This document shows positions 1-8,985 of a stretch of 64,000 nucleotides of DNA, piece by piece (position 1 is the stretch's first letter; the number at the start of each line of letters is the position of its first letter). The stretch covers positions 42,849 through 106,848 of the forward strand of contig NZ_JAVDDS010000008.1 of NCBI RefSeq assembly GCF_030848475.1. Reading direction: 5' to 3'. The notes beneath the pieces are model-generated. The model made no database searches. It was given only the letters and a program-made list of their open reading frames with translations, and had not been told where the DNA came from. Source of the stretch: Herbivorax alkaliphila. GTDB lineage: Bacteria > Bacillota > Clostridia > Acetivibrionales > Acetivibrionaceae. The position numbers were made by a program, and so were the translations under genes.

Positions 1-634
1 CCTCTTCTGCTTGTTCTTTAGTCATGTTTGGCAATGTACCACTTAGAATCAAAGCAGCATCCATATAATTATTTTCTGTCAATTCCTTGAATTCTTTTGC
101 TAATTCATCAACAAAACCAGCAAACTCTTCACGTCTTTCTCCCGTTGACAACATAATTGTTTCTGTTATCAACTGCTCAAGTGGATCAACCACTCTGTCT
201 CTGACAAGCTGTTTAAGTTCTGCCACCTGTAAGTCGATTAAATCATCAGTTAGAACAACTTCTCTAAGAAATTGATCTAAATTGTCGTCACTAGCCATCA
301 AAGGTAATAGTTTGCTCTTTTCCTCAAATGACATGTCCTTTACGTCATCTCTTATTCTGTCTAAATCTTCTTGTGTCAGTTCATCTAGCAGTTCTTCCCT
401 TTCACTTTCCGAAAGATCCATAGCTTCATCAATTAAATCGTCTATTGAACCTTCTTGTCTCCACTCATCTAGCAGTTCTTGCTTTTCGCTTTCTGAAAGA
501 TTCATAGTTTCATCAATTGAATCATCTTGGTTCGCAGACACTATAGGACTTGCTGCCACAACTCCTACAATCATTGCAAATACAGTAATACAAGAAAGAA
601 TTCCTTGGAACGATTTCATAAGGTTTTTTTTCAT
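1..634 (-). CDS. Secreted acidic repeat protein, C-terminus cut by window edge
   Basis: An open frame runs from an ATG at 634 off the left end of the window, 211 codons without a stop. A GGGGGG-rich ribosome site lies just upstream. The N-terminus is a clear signal peptide: MKKN, a hydrophobic stretch, then a likely cut near VSA-NQ at about residue 34. Two nearly identical 26-residue acidic repeats follow (about residues 36-62 and 63-88), each of the form DD-x-IDE-x-M-x-LSESE-x-x-ELLDE. The rest is predicted helical and rich in Glu, Asp and Leu, with no enzyme motif. It is probably exported and cell-surface or extracellular. I do not recognise the family. Function unknown; the full length cannot be seen. 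Confidence 0.75.
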   Translation of the reverse strand, partial: MKKNLMKSFQGILSCITVFAMIVGVVAASPIVSANQDDSIDETMNLSESEKQELLDEWRQEGSIDDLIDEAMDLSESEREELLDELTQEDLDRIRDDVKDMSFEEKSKLLPLMASDDNLDQFLREVVLTDDLIDLQVAELKQLVRDRVVDPLEQLITETIMLSTGERREEFAGFVDELAKEFKELTENNYMDAALILSGTLPNMTKEQAEE

Positions 635-858
635 TGTTGCCCCCCCTAATTTTAATCCTTATTATTTTTAAACTACAAAAACTCATTTGGGATTTGAATT
701 TTTGTATTTTAATACATAAATAGCACAATACATATCTAACTACTACAACATATCTTTTTTCTAGAAATATGATATACATAAATCAGAAACACAACTTAAT
801 AAAATACTATCACAATTTACATTATATTGCAATACAATTGCAAAAAATAAATACTATT

Positions 859-1203
859 TCATATTATTTTTTCTGTCATTTCCACTCCGCCTAAAAGATG
901 GTAGTGCAAGTGAGGAACTGTCTGCCCCGCACCTTTTCCCACGTTTGTAATCAGCCTATATCCTTTTTGGGAAATATCAAGTTCTTCTGCAACTTTGTTT
1001 GCCGCTAAATGTATATCAATAAGTAGCTGTCCATTATCTTTATCTATATCTTTTACGTTTTCAATATGTTTTTTAGGAATGATTAATACATGAACTGGAG
1101 CTGCTGGATTAATGTCTTTTATAGCTATTATTTTATCATTTTCATAATAAATAGTTGAAGGTATTTCTTTTTTTATAATTTTACAAAAAATGCAATCACT
1201 CAT
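859..1203 (-). CDS. HIT (histidine triad) family nucleotide hydrolase, HinT-like
   Basis: This 114-residue protein has the normal length for a HinT-type histidine triad protein. The triad HLHYH (His98, His100, His102, followed by LLGG) is intact and the N-terminus has the usual DCIFCKI zinc-type CxxC start. Family members hydrolyse nucleoside phosphoramidates and acyl-adenylates such as aminoacyl-AMP, in the cytoplasm. The start is an ATG behind an AAAGAGGAG site. It lies between the AI-2E transporter and the secreted protein on the same strand, with about 245 bases before it and 224 after, so it is probably its own transcription unit. Family assignment is firm; the physiological substrate is not known. 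Confidence 0.95.
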   Translation of the reverse strand: MSDCIFCKIIKKEIPSTIYYENDKIIAIKDINPAAPVHVLIIPKKHIENVKDIDKDNGQLLIDIHLAANKVAEELDISQKGYRLITNVGKGAGQTVPHLHYHLLGGVEMTEKII

Positions 1204-1448
1204 TTTTTTACTCTCCTCTTTAAAGTTAAATTTCTTTATTCCTTACTAAAACTATTCATCCAATATAATAACTTTTTTGCTGATAATTACAATTTCTTTT
1301 AAATAAAAAAAATTTTGTTTTACTAAATTATATAAAGGCTTAGAATGTTACTTTAAAGAATACCTAGCTTGCAAATACTCCCTTACCAATCTTAGGCATG
1401 AGAAGCCGTTAAGTAAATTATATACAAGTATTTATTAGATGTCAAGAA

Positions 1449-2498
1449 CTAAACTATAGCTTCTATTAATCTTTTTGTTATCACTTTTAATACAGCCGCA
1501 ACAGGCACTGCAAGCAACATCCCCACAATTCCAAAAAACTCTCCCCCTATCAGCACTACAAGTATTGTTGTCACAGGATGAAGCCCAAGTCTTCCTTCAA
1601 TTATTTTTGGGGAAATAAATGCATTATCTATCTGCTGTATCACCACAACAGTAATTATAGTCCACAAAGCTTTTAGTGGAGAATCAATAAGAGCAACTGC
1701 TACTGCCGGTATTGATCCTATTACAGGACCAAAGTAGGGGATTATATTTAAAACTCCTGCTATTATACCTAATATTAGAGGATATTTTAGATTAATGATA
1801 AAAAAGCCTGTGGTTATCATAGCCCCAACAATCAAAGCAGTTAACACCTGACCCTGAATAAAATTTGAAAGAACTGTGTTTATTTCCCTGCAGCATCCAA
1901 CAACTCCACTTCTCCACTTTCTTGGTATTAATGACAAGCTACCATCTCTAAAACTCTTAGCATCTTTAACCAAATAATATGCTATTACCATTGCAACTAG
2001 TAAATCAAAGGCAACAGTTGCAGTCTTTGCAATTCCCCAAAGAGATTTTTTTAGTGTATCCATAACCATCTTCTCTATAAAATGAGTGCTATTATTTATC
2101 TCTTTAAATATTGACTCCTTTATGTCAGGGGGCCATTTACTCATTTTTATATTTTTCATAATGTCATTAAAATTATTTCTAAATTCCATAGCTACATCAG
2201 GGAGTGTATTCACTAGTTCTTTGGTATTGTTTATTAAATGAGGAACAATAAATATAATTAATACTGTAAGAATTCCACTGATTAGAAAATAAATAATTAA
2301 AATTGACCATGTTCTGGGAATTTTCTTTCCTTCCAGCCATAAAACTATTGGATGAATCAAATAGGAAATTATTCCAGCAAAGATTACAGGTGTTATTAGT
2401 TTTAGGATTTTTACTCTATAGTTATAAATAAGGTACGCAAATAATAAAAAAACCACTACAAATAAAATATAGGCAAATATTTTTCTTTTAGAAGTCAT
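1449..2498 (-). CDS. AI-2E family transporter (YrrI/PerM-like membrane protein)
   Basis: This 349-residue polytopic protein shows about eight hydrophobic segments. Two lie near residues 8-25 and 33-50, a third at 60-85, a large soluble loop with amphipathic helices at about 90-150, and a dense membrane block from 155 to the C-terminus. The block contains the family-typical IPYFGPVIGSIPA stretch and a closing G-x-x-GMLLAVPVAA segment. The family includes E. coli TqsA, an AI-2 exporter, but most Firmicutes members have no proven substrate and some act as Na+/H+ antiporters. The YtxH-like and PRC-barrel genes lie upstream on the same strand. In related genomes this trio often precedes alaS, but here no alaS follows. 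Confidence 0.9.
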   Translation of the reverse strand: MTSKRKIFAYILFVVVFLLFAYLIYNYRVKILKLITPVIFAGIISYLIHPIVLWLEGKKIPRTWSILIIYFLISGILTVLIIFIVPHLINNTKELVNTLPDVAMEFRNNFNDIMKNIKMSKWPPDIKESIFKEINNSTHFIEKMVMDTLKKSLWGIAKTATVAFDLLVAMVIAYYLVKDAKSFRDGSLSLIPRKWRSGVVGCCREINTVLSNFIQGQVLTALIVGAMITTGFFIINLKYPLILGIIAGVLNIIPYFGPVIGSIPAVAVALIDSPLKALWTIITVVVIQQIDNAFISPKIIEGRLGLHPVTTILVVLIGGEFFGIVGMLLAVPVAAVLKVITKRLIEAIV

Positions 2499-2563
2499 TT
2501 TTAAAACTCCCCTAAGTCTTATTCTGAAAAATCTTTCATGAGATTCTAAGTCTTTAAAATACT

Positions 2564-2587
2564 AAAGACTGGATTTCTCCAGTCTTT
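2564..2587 (-). terminator. Hairpin terminator after the YtxH-like gene
   Basis: A perfect 10-bp stem (AAAGACTGGA / TCCAGTCTTT) with a four-base loop lies 20 bases after the stop of the small gene at 2608. On the minus strand it is followed by a weak T-rich stretch. It separates that gene from the AI-2E transporter. Confidence 0.6.
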
Positions 2588-2607
2588 ATACAAGGATTTA
2601 AGAGTAT

Positions 2608-2787
2608 TTATCGAAATAAATCAATCACGTCTCCAATGATAGAGCCGGATTTTCTCATTAGCTCAGCACCGCTTTTTTTAATTTTCTTTCTTGATCTGCC
2701 ATTTACCATATCTGAATTCATAGCCATACCTACAGAGGCTCCAATAATGCTTCCCATTACCAAACCTCTTGTAAAATTATTTCTCAT
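2608..2787 (-). CDS. Small YtxH-like membrane-associated protein
   Basis: A 59-residue gene with an ATG at 2787 and an excellent AAGAGGTGAT site just upstream. The N-terminal third is glycine-rich and hydrophobic (RGLVMGSIIGASVGMAM), followed by a basic linker RSRKKIKK and an amphipathic tail. This is the layout of the YtxH/YtzB-type envelope-stress proteins. It lies 27 bases after the PRC-barrel gene and is probably cotranscribed with it; a hairpin terminator follows. The function of the family is not established. Confidence 0.75.
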   Translation of the reverse strand: MRNNFTRGLVMGSIIGASVGMAMNSDMVNGRSRKKIKKSGAELMRKSGSIIGDVIDLFR

Positions 2788-2814
2788 TATATCACCTCTT
2801 TATTATTATATCCC

Positions 2815-3348
2815 TTAATTTTTATTAATTATTCCCTTTATTCCTTTACCTGTTTCCATCATTTCTTCAACAGCTGCTTTCTCTACCAATATGTTTTCTT
2901 TCCCGAATTCTACCTTGCCCAGTAATGGCAATAAATTTCTGCCCTGCACAATGTCATTTATTAATCCATCTGAAACCTCCACACCATCCAATGTATCTTT
3001 TTGAAAATCAAACAATACATCTTTAATGATGCCAACATCTTGTCCATACTTAGTATATATTTTAAGACCAATTATTTTACCCTTACTCTTAATCCCCAAG
3101 CTTTCTTTTGCTTTTCCAAATCCAATCAACTTTTTTTCATTGTCGATTATCATTGCATCTTTGCCCAAATTTAAAACATCTTCTTTTAAAACTAGTTTTT
3201 TTCTGATTTCACAGCTGTTTCGCTCAATTTCAAAAGCTACTATCTTTTTCTTTTCAGGAAAAAAAACTATATCTTTTACAACACCAATTTTTTTACCATC
3301 AGCTGCACATATAACTGGCAATCCTATAACCTCACTGTATCTTTCCAC
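2815..3348 (-). CDS. PRC-barrel domain protein (two repeats)
   Basis: A 177-residue soluble protein with two PRC-barrel-like halves. The first (about residues 5-75) starts SEVIGLPVICAADGKKIGVVKDI; the second (about 85-150) carries IIGLKIYTKYGQDVGIIKDVLFD. The repeated pattern of G-x-x-V/I followed by a D-G-x-K/Q-x-G turn and V-K-D-hydrophobic is typical of PRC-barrel proteins, which bind RNA, protein or membranes through small beta barrels (RimM C-terminus, photosynthetic reaction centre H subunit). No catalytic residues are apparent. It heads the PRC-barrel to YtxH unit and is divergent from the DUF1015 gene, with 169 bases of AT-rich promoter region between them. Role unknown. Confidence 0.85.
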   Translation of the reverse strand: MERYSEVIGLPVICAADGKKIGVVKDIVFFPEKKKIVAFEIERNSCEIRKKLVLKEDVLNLGKDAMIIDNEKKLIGFGKAKESLGIKSKGKIIGLKIYTKYGQDVGIIKDVLFDFQKDTLDGVEVSDGLINDIVQGRNLLPLLGKVEFGKENILVEKAAVEEMMETGKGIKGIINKN

Positions 3349-3517
3349 TTGTCACCTCTCAATAATATTTATATTTATTATTCCAACTTTATTTTAAAAA
3401 ATACATATAATTTTCACAGCAAAAATATGGAATAAAGTTTGACTTAGGTTATATATTCATATAAAATTTATTCGGTACATAATTTAAAAAATAGATATTT
3501 GTAAGGCAGGTGTAAAA

Positions 3518-4876
3518 ATGTTAAATTCTAAAATTTACAGTGAAAAAATCGGTGTTCTTGCACCCCAAATATTGTTGCCAAAAACAGGCACAGATATGGA
3601 GGCATGGGCAGTAGTTGCATGTGACCAGTATACTTCTGAACCTGATTACTGGTCAGAAGTTGAAGAGAAAACTCAGGGAAAACCTTCAACTTTACATCTA
3701 ACATTTCCCGAAGTCTACCTTGAAGAAAATGGCAGCGAGGATAGGATTAAGAAAATCAATGACACAATGAGAGAATATATTGACAAAAATACTTTAAACT
3801 CTCAAGGTTCATGTATGATTTTTGTTGATCGAAAAACATCTCATGCAGAATCAAGAAAAGGGCTTATGTTGGCAGTGGATCTTGAAAAATACAACTACAA
3901 CAAAGGTTCTCAAACTCTTATAAGAGCTACTGAAGGCACAGTAATAGACCGACTTCCACCAAGAATAAAAATTAGAAAGAATGCTTCCTTAGAGCTTCCC
4001 CATGTAATGGTTCTTATTGATGATCCAGAAAAAACAGTAATAGAACCACTTGCAAAAAAGGTTAATGATTTTGAAAAAGTTTATGATTTTGAACTAATGA
4101 TGTCCGGTGGACATATAAAAGGTTATAAAATTGATGATGAAGAAACTCTTTCAAACATTATTAATGCTCTAGAAAAGCTTTCAGAACCTTCTACCTTTAA
4201 AACCAAATACCAAGTTGGCGATGATAAAGGTGTATTGCTTTTTGCCGTTGGAGATGGAAACCATTCTCTGGCATCTGCAAAAGGTCACTGGGAAATAATA
4301 AAAAAAGATTTATCAAAAGATGAAGTGGAAAGTCACCCTGCAAGATTTGCTCTAGTTGAACTATCTAATGTACATGATGATGGTATAACTTTTGAGCCGA
4401 TTCACAGAGTTGTATTTAATGTTGATAATAATGATATCTTTAATAGCATGAAGAAATTCTTTAATACTTCGGAAATTTTTATTGAAAAGTTTGACTCTCT
4501 GGATATGGTTAATAAAAAAATTGAAGAATCTTCAAAAAATAATTCAATACACACTTTTGGATTTGTTAACTCTGAAGGATACGGTTCTATAAGTGTAAAA
4601 GATCCAAGTCACAATTTAGAAACAGGCACGCTTCAAAGTTTTTTAGATAATTATATTAAAGAAAATGAACAGGTTAAAATTGACTATATACATGGGGAAG
4701 ATGTTGTAACAAAACTTGGAGCAAAAGAAAAGAATATAGGTTTTTATCTACCAACAATGGACAAACATGATTTATTTAAAACGGTAATAGTAGACGGTGT
4801 TCTTCCTCGAAAGACCTTTTCTATGGGAGAAGCAGAAGAAAAAAGATTTTATCTAGAATGCAGAAAAATAGTATAA
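3518..4876 (+). CDS. DUF1015 family protein
   Basis: A 452-residue soluble protein matching the DUF1015 family in length and landmarks. It starts with LAPQILLPKTG and W-A-V-x-A-C-D-QYTSEPDYW, and the central region carries the conserved VGDGNHSLASAKGHWE motif (about residues 244-258), which resembles the DG-H/N-H/R active loop of ParB/SerK-like folds. No enzyme activity is firmly assigned to this family. Genomic neighbours in other Clostridia have led to suggestions of a link to serine metabolism, but nothing here supports that. The ATG has an AAGGCAGGTG site upstream. Function should be treated as unknown. Confidence 0.85.
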   Translation: MLNSKIYSEKIGVLAPQILLPKTGTDMEAWAVVACDQYTSEPDYWSEVEEKTQGKPSTLHLTFPEVYLEENGSEDRIKKINDTMREYIDKNTLNSQGSCMIFVDRKTSHAESRKGLMLAVDLEKYNYNKGSQTLIRATEGTVIDRLPPRIKIRKNASLELPHVMVLIDDPEKTVIEPLAKKVNDFEKVYDFELMMSGGHIKGYKIDDEETLSNIINALEKLSEPSTFKTKYQVGDDKGVLLFAVGDGNHSLASAKGHWEIIKKDLSKDEVESHPARFALVELSNVHDDGITFEPIHRVVFNVDNNDIFNSMKKFFNTSEIFIEKFDSLDMVNKKIEESSKNNSIHTFGFVNSEGYGSISVKDPSHNLETGTLQSFLDNYIKENEQVKIDYIHGEDVVTKLGAKEKNIGFYLPTMDKHDLFKTVIVDGVLPRKTFSMGEAEEKRFYLECRKIV

Positions 4877-4939
4877 CATTCATAAAAGAATAAAACTAAC
4901 ATAAAAGCTAATAATACAAGAAAAAGAGAGGGATTGTTT

Positions 4940-5797
4940 TTGAGTAGATTTGCATTAACAAGAAAAGTTGCTATCTTAGGTATCATTGCTAACATTGGTT
5001 TGCTAATTATAAAATTAATAGTAGGTTTTATGAGTAAAAGTCAAGCCATGATAGCAGATGGTTTCAACAGTGCTGGAGATGTATTTGCTTCTACAGTAAC
5101 TTTTATAGGAAACAAAATATCCAGTCAGCCAAAAGATCACGATCATCCTTATGGTCATGGAAAGGCGGAATACATATTTTCTATGATTATAAGCTTTTCC
5201 CTCTTTCTTGTGGCTTTTAGCATATTTAGAAGTTCCTTAAATTCCATACTTCAAAATAAATCATTTGAATTTTCAGTCTATCTTGTTGCTGTAGCTATCA
5301 TAACAATAGTCTTAAAATTTTTCTTATTTCTTTACACTCACAGGGCAGGAAAAAAGGAGGAAAATTTACTTATAACGGCTAACTCAGAGGATCATAGAAA
5401 TGATATTTTCCTTACTACGTCAACACTTATAGGTATTATATTTGGTTATAATGGGATTTTCTGGGTAGACGGTGTTGTTGGAATTGCAATATCTTTATGG
5501 ATTGCATTTACTGGTGCTAGAATATTTATCAGTTGCTATAAAGTTCTTATGGATACAGACATAGATAAAGTTTTAAAGGCAGATGTAGTAAAAGCCATTG
5601 AAACTACAAAAGGTGTTGAACATATTGATGAAGTAAAAGCAAAGCCTGTAGGCATATCCTTTATTATTATAGTCAAAGTCTCTGTCTTAAAAGACTTGAC
5701 TGTTGAAGAAGGCCATTCAGTAGCTGCACGAATTAAAGAAAATTTAAAGACCTTTAAACATGTAAGTGATGTAATCGTACACATAAATCCAGCTTGA
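4940..5797 (+). CDS. Cation diffusion facilitator (CDF) family metal exporter
   Basis: A CDF protein of 285 residues with six transmembrane segments. Landmarks are the TM2 metal site in IADGFNSAGDV, the cytoplasmic DHDHPYGHGKAEYI motif after TM3, and the TM5 site EDHRNDIFLT. The C-terminal cytoplasmic ferredoxin-like domain (about 205-285) includes VEHIDEVKAKPVG and ends HVSDVIVHINPA. Members export Zn, Fe, Mn or Co in exchange for protons. The frame is open from a TTG at 4934, but the GAGAGGGA site at 4926-4933 abuts that codon. It is correctly spaced for the TTG at 4940, which I use. The metal cannot be deduced from the residues alone. Confidence 0.93.
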   Translation: MSRFALTRKVAILGIIANIGLLIIKLIVGFMSKSQAMIADGFNSAGDVFASTVTFIGNKISSQPKDHDHPYGHGKAEYIFSMIISFSLFLVAFSIFRSSLNSILQNKSFEFSVYLVAVAIITIVLKFFLFLYTHRAGKKEENLLITANSEDHRNDIFLTTSTLIGIIFGYNGIFWVDGVVGIAISLWIAFTGARIFISCYKVLMDTDIDKVLKADVVKAIETTKGVEHIDEVKAKPVGISFIIIVKVSVLKDLTVEEGHSVAARIKENLKTFKHVSDVIVHINPA

Positions 5798-5804
5798 GCA
5801 AAAC

Positions 5805-5868
5805 AAGACAAGGGGACGGTTCTCCTGTCTGCTTTTAAAAGCAGACAGGAGAACCGTCCCCTTGTCTT
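5805..5868. repeat. 64-bp perfect palindrome with GGGGACGGTTCT core; bidirectional terminator
   Basis: Every base from 5805 to 5868 pairs with its mirror image around 5836/5837. The arm contains AAGACAA, then the 12-mer GGGGACGGTTCT, then CCTGTCTGCTTTT. It lies between the convergent CDF gene and the RND gene and will serve as a terminator in both directions. The same 12-mer core occurs in a second palindrome at 49481-49547 with otherwise different arms. Confidence 0.9.
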
Positions 5869-5872
5869 CTTG

Positions 5873-8800
5873 TTAGCTTCCAACTTCTAGCCTCTTACTT
5901 CTAACTTCCATCTTTTTGCGTATATCATCAAACAGTGTATAGATAACTGGTATAACTAAAAGTGTAAGCATTGTAGCTAATGCAAGACCAAATATTACCA
6001 CAGTAGCAAGCGGAGCCTGTATTTCTGCTCCTTCTCCAATGCCTAAAGAAAGAGGTATCATTGCAAGCACTGTTGTTAAAGTGGTCATAAGTATAGGTCT
6101 AAGCCTTGTAGGTCCTGCTTTTATTATTGCATCATTTCTTTCCATTCCTCTTTTCCTCAGCTTATTTATATAGTCAATAAGCAATATTGCATTGTTTACC
6201 ACAATACCCGAAAGCATTATTACTCCTATAAATGAGGCCACATTAAAAGTTCTTCCGGTAATAAATAGTCCAAGTGCCGCTCCTGAAAAAGCAAGAGGAA
6301 CTGAAAACATTACAATTAAAGGCTGTGAAAGAGATTCAAACTGTGCAGCCATCACCATATATATCAGTAAAATTGACAGCATCAACGCTTTTGCAAGACT
6401 TTCAAACGACTCTACTATCTGTTCATTTTCTCCACCTATCTGAATATAATAACCATCAGGCAGATTAAGTGTCTCCAATCTTTCCTCTATTTCACTGTTT
6501 ACACTTCCCACATCTCTGTCATAGAGATCCGAACTAACCGTTACATATCTGGTTTGATTTCTTCTGGATATACTAATAGGACCTTCTTCCATTTTTATTT
6601 CTACAAGTTCTCCAAGAGGCACATTAATACCTGATGGACTTAAAACACTTATATTGCTAAGCCCCTGATAAGTTCTGGTAACTTCATCAGGAAATTTCAG
6701 TCGCACATCAATTTCATCTCCATCAACTCTGTAGCGTGTAGCCACCTGCCCCTGAAGAGATGTACTAATTGCAGATGAAACCTGCATAGTTGAAAGCCCG
6801 TATTGAGAAGCCCTGTTTCTATTAACATATACTCCAGCCTCAGGTCTTCCGCTGGCAACACTGCTCTCAACTTCTCTTGTTCCTTCAACATCTTCTACAA
6901 TATTTACAACTTCATATGATATTTGGCTCAATTCATCTAAATTATCACCATATATTTGAAGCTCAACAGGACTGCCTCCCATAGCTGCCATATCCATCCC
7001 CGCATCTCTCACTGTAATATCTGCCCCTGGAATTCCTTCCACTTCTTTTCGTACAAACTCTACTATATCATTTGTACTTCTAGAACGCTGAGAAAGAGGC
7101 ACAAGAGTAACGTCAATAGATGCATAGTGAGACTCCCCTCCTGAGAACATCATGTCGCTTGAATCTCCTCCAACTGTAGTAAACATAACTTCAACTTCAG
7201 GAATATCAGCAATTATCTTTTCAACTTTTTTAGAAACTTCATCTGTTTCTTCAAGGACAACTCCATCACCCTTATCTATACTTACACTGAATAATCCTTG
7301 GTCTGTACCTGGAATAAACTCCACTCCTGCAAAATAAATTGATACCATACTCAATGAAAAAACAATAAATGCAATAACAAGTGTAAGCAACCTTAGCCTA
7401 AGTACACCTTTTAGCACTTTTCTGTAAACATTGTCTATTCCATTAATCACTCCATCCCACTTATTAACAATTTTATAAATTAGCTTCTCTCCATTTTCCA
7501 CTCTGTTTGATATCCTGAGCATTTTTGAACTCAGCATTGGTACTATAGTTAAAGCCACAGCTAAAGAAGCAAGAAGCGAAAAAGTAACTGCAAGAGCCAT
7601 TTCTTTAAAAATCTCTGCTGCCATTCCTTCTGTAAATATTATTGGAATAAATACCACTACTGTTGTAAGTGTAGCTGCAATTATAGCTCCACTAACTTCC
7701 TTTGCTCCAACTAAAGCAGCTTCAAATTTACTCTTTCCTTCTTTTTTATGCCTGTGTATACTTTCAAGTACAACAATGGCATTATCAACCATCATACCAA
7801 CTCCAAGGGCAAGCCCTCCCATTGAAATCATGTTTAACGTTGTATTTGATATATAAATTAGAATAAAGGTTGATATTACAGATGTAGGAATTGCTATGGC
7901 AATTATCAAAGTAGGTCTTATACTTTTTAAAAACATAAAAAGTATAAGCATAGCCAATACAGCACCTATTAATCCATTTCTAGCAACTCCACTTACAGCT
8001 TCCTCAACAAATACACCTTGATCAAAGGCAATTTCTATATTTATATCCTGGTATTCATTTAAAATATTATCCAATTCATCTTTTACAAGATTTACAACCT
8101 CAACGGTATTTGCTGTAGTTTCCTTTTGTATGGCCAGACCCATACTATTTACTCCATCCATTCTGTTTATGGAAGATCTGTCTGCATGCTCATCATGTAC
8201 CGATGCAATATCTCTTATATATATAATATTGCCCTGAGGCAAAACTAACGGTATATTTTCTATTTCACTAATAGAGTTAAATTCACCTTTACTTCTCACA
8301 TTAAGATTTCTACCACCATGTTCAACACTTCCTGCAGGAAGATTGATATTCTCCATTTGAAGAGTACTTGAAACCTGATCTATAGTTAGCCCATAGTTTT
8401 CCATTTTGGATCTGTCCATATCCACAACTATTTCTCTTGTCAATCCACCACTAAGGGTAAGAGATGCCACCCCCTCAATTCTCTCTAAACGGTTTAGTAT
8501 ATTATTTTCCACAAAATTTTTAAGGCTTTCCTCATCTCTGGTTTCAGATGAAACACCTATCTGAGCTATTGGCATCATATTAGGATCTAGCTTAATAACC
8601 ATGGGATTTGATACTTCATCAGGTAAAGCATCCCGAACCATATCAATTCTTTCTCTCATATCTAAAGCAGCAAAATCCATATCTGTTCCGTCATTAAATT
8701 CAACCATTACAATAGAAGTCCCTTCAGATGACTGAGAACTTACAGTTTTCATATTATCAACTGTCGCTACAACACTTTCAATTGGCCTTGTTACAAAGTT

Positions 8801-8980
8801 TTCAACTTCTTCAGAACCTACGCCATCATAATCAGTCATAATAATAGCCATAGGTATATTCATATTTGGCAAAAGATCCATAGGTATATTCAAAAATGAA
8901 ACCGCTCCAAATACAACAATCATAAGCATAACCATTATAATGGTAACAGGCCTTTTTATAGATAATTCTGAAATATTCAC
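5873..8980 (-). CDS. RND efflux transporter inner-membrane pump (AcrB/HAE1-type)
   Basis: About 1,035 residues, the full length of an RND permease, with the duplicated plan of six plus six membrane segments and two large extracytoplasmic loops. The N-terminus reads NISELSIKRPVTIIMVMLM as usual. The proton-relay segment GLALGVGMMVDNAIVVLESI (TM4) and the second-half counterpart GVIMLSGIVVNNAILLIDYI are present. In a Gram-positive cell it acts with the lipoprotein adaptor encoded upstream, without an outer-membrane channel. A GTG at 8989 overlaps the adaptor stop, but GGAG is correctly spaced for the GTG at 8980. The last dozen residues (EVRSKRLEVGS) come from an imperfect GAAGT-AGAAG repeat flowing toward the 5805 palindrome and may be a recent extension. 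Substrate unknown. Confidence 0.93.
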   Translation of the reverse strand: MNISELSIKRPVTIIMVMLMIVVFGAVSFLNIPMDLLPNMNIPMAIIMTDYDGVGSEEVENFVTRPIESVVATVDNMKTVSSQSSEGTSIVMVEFNDGTDMDFAALDMRERIDMVRDALPDEVSNPMVIKLDPNMMPIAQIGVSSETRDEESLKNFVENNILNRLERIEGVASLTLSGGLTREIVVDMDRSKMENYGLTIDQVSSTLQMENINLPAGSVEHGGRNLNVRSKGEFNSISEIENIPLVLPQGNIIYIRDIASVHDEHADRSSINRMDGVNSMGLAIQKETTANTVEVVNLVKDELDNILNEYQDINIEIAFDQGVFVEEAVSGVARNGLIGAVLAMLILFMFLKSIRPTLIIAIAIPTSVISTFILIYISNTTLNMISMGGLALGVGMMVDNAIVVLESIHRHKKEGKSKFEAALVGAKEVSGAIIAATLTTVVVFIPIIFTEGMAAEIFKEMALAVTFSLLASLAVALTIVPMLSSKMLRISNRVENGEKLIYKIVNKWDGVINGIDNVYRKVLKGVLRLRLLTLVIAFIVFSLSMVSIYFAGVEFIPGTDQGLFSVSIDKGDGVVLEETDEVSKKVEKIIADIPEVEVMFTTVGGDSSDMMFSGGESHYASIDVTLVPLSQRSRSTNDIVEFVRKEVEGIPGADITVRDAGMDMAAMGGSPVELQIYGDNLDELSQISYEVVNIVEDVEGTREVESSVASGRPEAGVYVNRNRASQYGLSTMQVSSAISTSLQGQVATRYRVDGDEIDVRLKFPDEVTRTYQGLSNISVLSPSGINVPLGELVEIKMEEGPISISRRNQTRYVTVSSDLYDRDVGSVNSEIEERLETLNLPDGYYIQIGGENEQIVESFESLAKALMLSILLIYMVMAAQFESLSQPLIVMFSVPLAFSGAALGLFITGRTFNVASFIGVIMLSGIVVNNAILLIDYINKLRKRGMERNDAIIKAGPTRLRPILMTTLTTVLAMIPLSLGIGEGAEIQAPLATVVIFGLALATMLTLLVIPVIYTLFDDIRKKMEVRSKRLEVGS

Positions 8981-8985
8981 AAAAA

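Noticed and set aside
87..779. Open frames on both strands opposite or across the secreted protein gene (87-275, 282-671 on +; 522-779 on -)
   Set aside because: They are Ser- or Tyr/Cys-rich antisense or off-frame reads with no ribosome site; the minus-strand frame from 634 has a signal peptide and internal repeats.
2636..2818. 60-codon + strand frame opposite the YtxH-like gene
   Set aside because: No ribosome site; the minus-strand 59-residue gene has an ideal one and a recognisable layout.
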